Of a stretch of DNA of 64,000 nt, positions 58,976 through 64,000 are shown piece by piece. The DNA is from Streptomyces viridochromogenes DSM 40736 (GTDB lineage Bacteria; Actinomycetota; Actinomycetes; Streptomycetales; Streptomycetaceae): positions 642,514 through 706,513 of the forward strand of contig NZ_GG657757.1 in the NCBI RefSeq assembly GCF_000158955.1, in the 5' to 3' direction. A model generated the notes under the pieces. That model had not been told where the DNA came from and did not search any database. It worked only from the letters and a program-made list of their open reading frames with translations. The position numbers were made by a program, and so were the translations under genes. Numbering within the stretch: the stretch's first letter is position 1; each line of letters starts with the position of its first letter.

Positions 58976-60940
58976 TCAGTGCTGTGCCGGTACCGACAAC
59001 CGGTGCAGTCGCAGGGCGAGTTGTATCTCCAGGGCGCGGGCCGGACACTGCCAGTCGTCGCCGAGGAGGCGGCCGACACGCTCCAGGCGCTGGGCGACGG
59101 TGTTCACATGGACGTGCAGTTCGTCCTTGGTGCGGGCAGGGCTCATACCGCAGGCGAAGTACGCGTCGAGGGTGCGCAGCAGTTCGGTGCCGCGCCGGGC
59201 GTCGTACGCGACGACCTCGCCGATGGTGCGGTCGACGAAGCCCGGGATGTCCCGGTCCCCGGCCAGGAGCAGGCCCAGGAAGCCGAAGTCCTCAGCGGCC
59301 GCCCCGTCCCCGGTGCGGCCGAGAAGCCGCAGGGCGTCGAGGCAGCGCCGGGCCTCCCCGTAGGCCGTGGCCACGGTGTCGGGGTGGGCGGCGAGGTCCT
59401 CGGTGGGTGCGGAGGCGCCGACGGTGACCGGGGCGTGGACCGCGGTGCCCAGGTGCCGGGCGGCGCGGCGGGCCAGGTCGGTTGCGGTGTCGCGGGGGCC
59501 GAGCGGCAGCAGCAGGACCGTACCGCCGTCCCGCGCGGCGGCCAGGCCGCGCCGGGTGGCGGCGAGGTGGGACGCGGCGGCCGCCAGTCGTCTGCGGGCG
59601 TCCGCCTCCTGGTCGGCGTCGGCGGCGTCGCCCTCCAGCCGCGCGGTCAGCACCACGTGGACGGCGTCGAGGTCGGCGTGCAGGCGGCTCGCGCGCTCGC
59701 GCAGCAGGCGCGGATCACGGTCCCGGGCGTCGAGCAGGTCGTCCAGCAGTTCGCCGCGCACGCGCTGCTCGGCCTCGGCGGCGGACCGGCGGGCCAGGAG
59801 CAGCAGGGACGTGACCATGGCGGCACGCTCCAGGGTGCGCTGGTCGACGGGGTCGAGCCCCGGGTGGCCGCGCAGCACGAGCGCCCCGAGCAGTTCGCCA
59901 CCGGCGGCGACGGCGGCGATCCAGTCGTCCTGGTGCCGCACCGCGTGCCCCTCCGCGCGGGAGATCTCCAGGGCCTCGGCCGGTGCCGCGGCGGCCTCGG
60001 CGAACTCGACCGTGCCGTCGAGGACCTCGGAGACCGCGGCGGCCACGTCGTGGACCCCGCCGCCCCGCAGCACAAGCTCGGCGAGCCGGTCGTGCACGTC
60101 GGAGGCGCGCTCGATGACGCCGCTGCGATCCTGGATGATCTCGTTGGCCCGCTCCAGGCCGGCGAGGGCCGACCGGGTCTCGGCGAGCAGGTTGGCGGTG
60201 TCGATGGCCGCCGCCGCGAGGGCCGCGAAGGAGCCGAGCAGGGCGATCTGCTCCCGCTCGAAGACCCGGGCGCGCCGGTCCGCGGCGAACAGCACGCCGA
60301 TGACGTGGTGCCCGAGCGTCAGCGGCACGCCGAGGATCGCGACGAGCCCCTCGTCCCGCACGCCCGCGTCGATGGTGAGGGTGTGCTGGAAGCGGGCGTC
60401 CTTGAAGTAGTCGTCGGTGACGTAGGGGCGTGCGGTCTGGGCGACCAGACCGCCGAGGCCCTCCCCCATGCCCAGCCGCAGCTGCTGGAACCGGGCCGCG
60501 ACCGAGCCCTCGGTGACCCGCATGTAGGTGTCGCCCCGGGCCGGGTCGTTCAGGCTGAGGTAGGCGACGTCCGTGCCCAGCAGCGACCGGGCGCGCTGCA
60601 CGATCGCCTGGAGCACGGCGTCCAGGTCACGCAGCCCCGCGAGGTCGTGGGCGGTCTCGAACAGTGCGGACAGCTCGGCCTCGCGCCGACGCCGTCCCTC
60701 CAGCTCGGAGCGCACGCGCAGGGCGAGCGGCTTGGCCTGCTGGAGCGCGGCGATCCACTCCGCGGGGCGTCCTTCGGCACGCGCGAGCAGCACCGGCTGC
60801 TCGTAGGCCTCGGCGGACGCGCCGCGGGCCAGGAGCTCGAGGTAGGGCGTCTCGGCGCCGGCCGGCGGCGCTTCCGCGGCGTCGGCCCGGCGCTCGGCTG
60901 ACTGCACATGATCGCTGGACATGCTCTCAGGATTCACCAT
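58976..60940 (-). CDS. GAF-domain PucR-type regulator
   Basis: A 654-residue regulator. After an unstructured leader comes a GAF domain (about 100-250; LGTDVAYLSLNDPARGDTYM, ILGVPLTLGHHVIGVLFAAD), a helical region, the CdaR/GGDEF-like middle (about 400-540) and the C-terminal PucR helix-turn-helix (ELLRTLDAYFACGMSPARTK then DELHVHVNTVAQRLERVGRLLG). The start is ATG 60940 or ATG 60922; neither ribosome site is decisive. It lies 55 bp downstream of the hydroxybutyrate dehydrogenase on the same strand and may regulate that gene and the convergent transporter. Confidence 0.83.
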   Translation of the reverse strand: MVNPESMSSDHVQSAERRADAAEAPPAGAETPYLELLARGASAEAYEQPVLLARAEGRPAEWIAALQQAKPLALRVRSELEGRRRREAELSALFETAHDLAGLRDLDAVLQAIVQRARSLLGTDVAYLSLNDPARGDTYMRVTEGSVAARFQQLRLGMGEGLGGLVAQTARPYVTDDYFKDARFQHTLTIDAGVRDEGLVAILGVPLTLGHHVIGVLFAADRRARVFEREQIALLGSFAALAAAAIDTANLLAETRSALAGLERANEIIQDRSGVIERASDVHDRLAELVLRGGGVHDVAAAVSEVLDGTVEFAEAAAAPAEALEISRAEGHAVRHQDDWIAAVAAGGELLGALVLRGHPGLDPVDQRTLERAAMVTSLLLLARRSAAEAEQRVRGELLDDLLDARDRDPRLLRERASRLHADLDAVHVVLTARLEGDAADADQEADARRRLAAAASHLAATRRGLAAARDGGTVLLLPLGPRDTATDLARRAARHLGTAVHAPVTVGASAPTEDLAAHPDTVATAYGEARRCLDALRLLGRTGDGAAAEDFGFLGLLLAGDRDIPGFVDRTIGEVVAYDARRGTELLRTLDAYFACGMSPARTKDELHVHVNTVAQRLERVGRLLGDDWQCPARALEIQLALRLHRLSVPAQH

Positions 60941-60995
60941 CGCCGGGCCGTCGCGTCAGCCCTGTGGAAAACCTTCCGGCCGTGGGTGCCGCCGC

Positions 60996-61796
60996 TCAGT
61001 GGGCGGTCCAGCCGCCGTCGAGCACGAGCGAAGTGCCGGTCACGAAGGACGCCTGCGGGCCGCACAGATAGGCCACGGCCTCGGCGACCTCGTCCGGTTC
61101 GATGAGCCGTTTGACGGCGCTGTCCTTGAGCAGCACCTCCGTCAGGACACGCTCCTCGGAGATGCCGTGCGCCCGCGCCTGGTCGGCGAGCTGCTGCTCC
61201 ACCAGTGGGGTGCGCACATAGGCCGGGTTGACACAGTTCGAGGTGACACCGTGGGGTGCGCCCTCCAGGGCGGCGGTCTTGGACAGTCCCTCCAGACCGT
61301 GTTTGGCGGCCACATAGGCCGACTTGTAGGCCGAGGCGCGCAGCCCGTGGACGGACGACACGTTCACGATGCGGCCCCATCCCTGCCCGTACATGTGGGG
61401 CAGGGCACCGCGGATGAGCCGGAACGGCGCCTCCAGCATCACGGTGAGCACCGTGTGGAAGACATCGGCCGGGAACTCCTCGATGGGCCGCACCATCTGG
61501 AGTCCGGCGTTGTTGACGAGGACGTCGGTGCCCGCGGCGGCGTGTTCGGCGGCGTCCAGGTCGGTGAGGTCGAGGACGTGCGGCTCGACGGTGCCCGCCA
61601 GGTCGCGGCCCTGTTCGGCGAGCGCGTCCAGACCCGCGGCGTCCCGGTCGACGGCTCTCACCTTCGCCCCGGCCGCCGCGAGCCGCAGCGCGCAGGCGCG
61701 GCCGATGCCGCCGGCGGCGCCGGTGACGAGCGCGGTGCGGCCGCCGAGGTCGAGAGCAGAGGCGTGGGGAGCCGGAAGGACACGGGGCGCGGTCAT
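60996..61796 (-). CDS. 3-hydroxybutyrate dehydrogenase (SDR family)
   Basis: A 266-residue NAD-dependent short-chain dehydrogenase that oxidises 3-hydroxybutyrate to acetoacetate. Motifs: the cofactor-binding TGAAGGIGRA, NNAG in DVLVNNAGLQ, catalytic Ser in VNVSSVHGL and YxxxK in YVAAKHGLEGL, plus NCVNPAYVRTPLVEQQ characteristic of hydroxybutyrate dehydrogenases. It ends VTGTSLVLDGGWTAH, the usual family terminus. It lies upstream of the PucR-GAF regulator (55 bp) and downstream of the Nudix gene. Confidence 0.9.
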   Translation of the reverse strand: MTAPRVLPAPHASALDLGGRTALVTGAAGGIGRACALRLAAAGAKVRAVDRDAAGLDALAEQGRDLAGTVEPHVLDLTDLDAAEHAAAGTDVLVNNAGLQMVRPIEEFPADVFHTVLTVMLEAPFRLIRGALPHMYGQGWGRIVNVSSVHGLRASAYKSAYVAAKHGLEGLSKTAALEGAPHGVTSNCVNPAYVRTPLVEQQLADQARAHGISEERVLTEVLLKDSAVKRLIEPDEVAEAVAYLCGPQASFVTGTSLVLDGGWTAH

Positions 61797-61850
61797 GTCT
61801 CGACCCTAGGCAGCGCCCCCGCACTGCCCCATGTGGTCTTACCCCATAGT

Positions 61851-62330
61851 TCAGCTGGAGGTAGTGGGGGCGAACCATGTGGGGGCGTCGGACAGCGCCT
61901 GTTTGATACGCAGCAGTCCGCCCTCGTCCAGCTCGGGCAGGGCGTCGATGTCGAACCAGCCCACGTCCAGCGACTCGTCGTCGTTGACCCGTGCCTCGCC
62001 ACCGACGGCCCGGCAGCGGATGGTGATGTCCATGTACTGGCAGGTGTCGCCGTTGTCGTAGGTGACGGGGTCGAGTGACTGGACGAGGACGATCCGTTCG
62101 GCGACGCAGTGCACGGCCGTCTCCTCGTAGACCTCCCGCACGGCGCAGGCCGCGGGCTGCTCACCCGGGTCCGGGATGCCTCCGATCACGGACCACTTGC
62201 GCGTGTCGGAGCGGCGGTTGAGCAGCACTCTGCCCTCGTCGTCGAAGACGAGGGCGGTGACTCCGGGGAGCCAGAGCAGCTGATGACCGGCCGAGGCGCG
62301 CAGGGTGCGGATGAAGTCAGGAGTAGCCAT
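61851..62330 (-). CDS. Nudix hydrolase
   Basis: A 159-residue Nudix protein. The Nudix box reads GGIPDPGEQPAACAVREVYE followed by ETAV, with the metal-binding REVYEE set. Family features such as LPGVTALVFDDEGRVLLNRR and the C-terminal DVGWFDIDALPEL suggest a nucleotide- or ADP-ribose-type pyrophosphohydrolase; the exact substrate is unknown. AGGG lies about 9 nt before ATG 62330. It follows the Lnt gene by 68 bp. Confidence 0.87.
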   Translation of the reverse strand: MATPDFIRTLRASAGHQLLWLPGVTALVFDDEGRVLLNRRSDTRKWSVIGGIPDPGEQPAACAVREVYEETAVHCVAERIVLVQSLDPVTYDNGDTCQYMDITIRCRAVGGEARVNDDESLDVGWFDIDALPELDEGGLLRIKQALSDAPTWFAPTTSS

Positions 62331-62398
62331 GGCGACGACCCTAATCGGCAGGTCGCGGCGGTCCGGTGGGTTTGGGGCAGTGTGCTCCCGGCGTACGG

Positions 62399-64000
62399 CT
62401 ACACGTCACCGGCGCGTCGCCGGCGCGGGCCGGCGGCGACGGCCCAGCCGAGCCCGCCGGCCGCGACCAGCACGAGCGCGATCTCCGGCAGCACGCCCAG
62501 GTGCGTGGCCGGGGTCTGCGAAGAGCGCAGCGGGACCTTCTGCACCAGCGAGTCGGCCACGAACATGCCGGTCTTCTGGGTGATCCTGCCGTCCGGCATG
62601 ATGATCGCGCTGACACCGCTGGTCACCGGCACCGTCACGGTCCGGCTGTGCTCGACGGCGCGGACGCGGGACATGGCGAGCTGCTGGTAGGTCATCTCGC
62701 TGCGGTCGAAGGTGGCGTTGTTGCTCGGTACGGAGATCATCTGGGCGCCGTCGGTCACCTCGGAGCGCACGGTCCAGTCGAAGGCGGCCTCGTAGCAGGT
62801 GACGAGGCCGACCTTGGCGCCGTCCATGGTGAACACACCCGGCTCGGTGCCCCGGCTGAAGTCCTGGCGGACCATCGCCGTCCAGTTCTCGTTGATCGCA
62901 CCGATGAGCGAGCGCAGCGGCAGGTACTCGCCGAACGGCTGGATCTGGCGCTTGTCGTACGTGTCGACGGGGCCCTTCGCCGGGTCCCAGAGGATCTGCT
63001 CGTTGTACAGCTTGCCGTCCCGCTCGACGACACCGCCGACGGAGATGGGTACGCCTATCGCCTTGGCCGCCGCGTCGATCACGGCGCGGGCGTCGGGGTT
63101 GGCGAAGGGGTCGATGTCGGAGGAGTTCTCCGGCCACAGCACGAAGTCGGGCCGTGCGACCTTGCCCGCTTTGACCTTCGCGGCGAGGCGTTCGGTCTCG
63201 CGGGCGTGGTGGTCGAGTACGGCGCGCCGCTGGGAGTTGAAGTCGAGACCCGCGCGGGGCACGTTGCCCTGGATCGCCGCGACGGTCACGCTGCCGTCCT
63301 CGGCCTGGGCGCTCACCAGCGGCCGGGCGGCGAGCGCCCCCAGAAATGGGACGCCCATGCTCAACACGGCGACGGCTGCCGCGGCGGGCCGCACGACCCC
63401 GGTGGCCCGCCTCCGCAGACCGAGACGCACGACCTCGTAGAGGCCGAAGCCGCACAGGACGACCGCGAAGCCGAGCACCGGAGTGCCGCCCACCGCGGCG
63501 AGCGGCAGGAACACTCCGTCCGCCTGCCCGAACGCGATCTTCCCCCAGGGGAAGCCCTCGAACGGCACGCGCGCGCGTGCCGCCTCGCCGGCGACCCACA
63601 CGGCGGCCGCCCACACCGGGGAGCCGGGCAGCTTGGACACGACCGTGAGACCGGCGCCGACCAGGGCGACGAAGACCGCCTCGATGGCCACCAGGGCGAG
63701 CCAGGGCCCGGGGCCGACCTCCACTCCGGTCCACACCAGCAACGGCAGCAGGAAGCCGAGCCCGAAGAGGTAGCCGAGGCCGAGCCCCGCCTTCCAGCTC
63801 CGGCCGCGCAGCACCCAGCCGAAGACGGCGAAGGCCGGCAGGGCCAGCCACCACAGGGTGCGCGGCGGGAAGCTGACATACAGGAGCAGGCCGGAGAGCG
63901 CGGCTGCGGCGGCCGGAACAAGGCGTCGGAACCGCCGGGCCCAGGGGCGCGCCCCGGGCGCGACCCGCGGCTCCAGCTGGTCCGACTCGCCGACGGAGGT
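62399..64000 (-). CDS. lnt: Apolipoprotein N-acyltransferase (partial at the 5' end)
   Basis: Membrane enzyme that adds the third acyl chain to lipoproteins. The frame is open to the window edge without a start before 63814, and the residues upstream of 63814 (LLLYVSFPPRTLWWLALPAF) are typical of the Lnt N-terminal helices, so the true start lies outside. Several membrane helices are followed by the nitrilase-like domain with Glu in DFVLWPENSSDI, Lys in YDKRQIQPFGEYLPL and Cys in VGLVTCYEAAFDW, the Glu-Lys-Cys triad. A final helix ends the protein. The Nudix gene follows 68 bp downstream. Confidence 0.9.
   Translation of the reverse strand, partial: TSVGESDQLEPRVAPGARPWARRFRRLVPAAAAALSGLLLYVSFPPRTLWWLALPAFAVFGWVLRGRSWKAGLGLGYLFGLGFLLPLLVWTGVEVGPGPWLALVAIEAVFVALVGAGLTVVSKLPGSPVWAAAVWVAGEAARARVPFEGFPWGKIAFGQADGVFLPLAAVGGTPVLGFAVVLCGFGLYEVVRLGLRRRATGVVRPAAAAVAVLSMGVPFLGALAARPLVSAQAEDGSVTVAAIQGNVPRAGLDFNSQRRAVLDHHARETERLAAKVKAGKVARPDFVLWPENSSDIDPFANPDARAVIDAAAKAIGVPISVGGVVERDGKLYNEQILWDPAKGPVDTYDKRQIQPFGEYLPLRSLIGAINENWTAMVRQDFSRGTEPGVFTMDGAKVGLVTCYEAAFDWTVRSEVTDGAQMISVPSNNATFDRSEMTYQQLAMSRVRAVEHSRTVTVPVTSGVSAIIMPDGRITQKTGMFVADSLVQKVPLRSSQTPATHLGVLPEIALVLVAAGGLGWAVAAGPRRRRAGDV

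Overview
The window reads as a piece of a Streptomyces chromosome: very high GC with strong third-position bias, GTG starts, translational coupling through ATGA/GTGA overlaps, a coelichelin-type siderophore locus with DmdR-type iron boxes, many secreted glycoside hydrolases carrying ricin-type modules, and SpoIIE/HATPase and PucR-family regulators. Both ends cut through a gene: a non-ribosomal peptide synthetase at the left edge and an apolipoprotein N-acyltransferase at the right edge.

Region 1 (1-12.7 kb) is a coelichelin (cch-like) locus in the gene order I remember from S. coelicolor: synthetase (partial), ABC exporter, siderophore-binding lipoprotein, importer ATPase, two FecCD permeases, ornithine hydroxylase and, divergently, formyltransferase. 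Three iron-box-like sites sit where iron-repressed promoters are expected (7122, 11653 and 11704).

Region 2 (12.7-23.5 kb) holds small housekeeping and unknown genes: an Rpf-like muralytic protein, DUF2236, DUF350, a probable DUF6424 protein, a YeeE/YedE sulfur-transport pair coupled to a four-cysteine protein, a divergent small zinc-ribbon-like protein sharing its C-terminal tail, an APH-like kinase, threonine aldolase with a TetR regulator, and RidA. It also carries scars: aldolase and glycosidase remnants at 15.4-16.1 kb, a 3' tRNA-Gly remnant beside a decayed IS5-type transposase at 19.6-20.1 kb, and an AraC-like remnant at 23.6 kb.

Region 3 (23.9-43.7 kb) is a carbohydrate island. A GH43-CBM42 arabinofuranosidase and an SGNH esterase-CBM13 come first. 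An L-fucose operon follows (binding protein, ATPase, permease, fuconate dehydratase, mutarotase, a broken dehydrogenase/aldo-keto reductase fusion and a GntR regulator), divergent from a secreted GH29 fucosidase. Then come an intracellular GH43, a GH27 galactosidase, a GH10-GH62 fusion, and a GH6 cellulase behind two CebR-type boxes. The genes fit together as secreted depolymerases for arabinoxylan, cellulose, galactosides and fucosides, plus uptake and catabolism, with several decayed members.

Region 4 (43.9-64 kb) is signalling and metabolism: two tandem PP2C phosphatase/HATPase sensors, three PucR-type regulators, DUF4394 and DUF5134 proteins, an acyl desaturase with its ferredoxin-type reductase, a GNAT acetyltransferase, an MHS-type transporter, 3-hydroxybutyrate dehydrogenase, a Nudix hydrolase and Lnt. 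I saw no CRISPR array, rRNA or intact tRNA. All family assignments come from reading motifs by eye; no database search was run.
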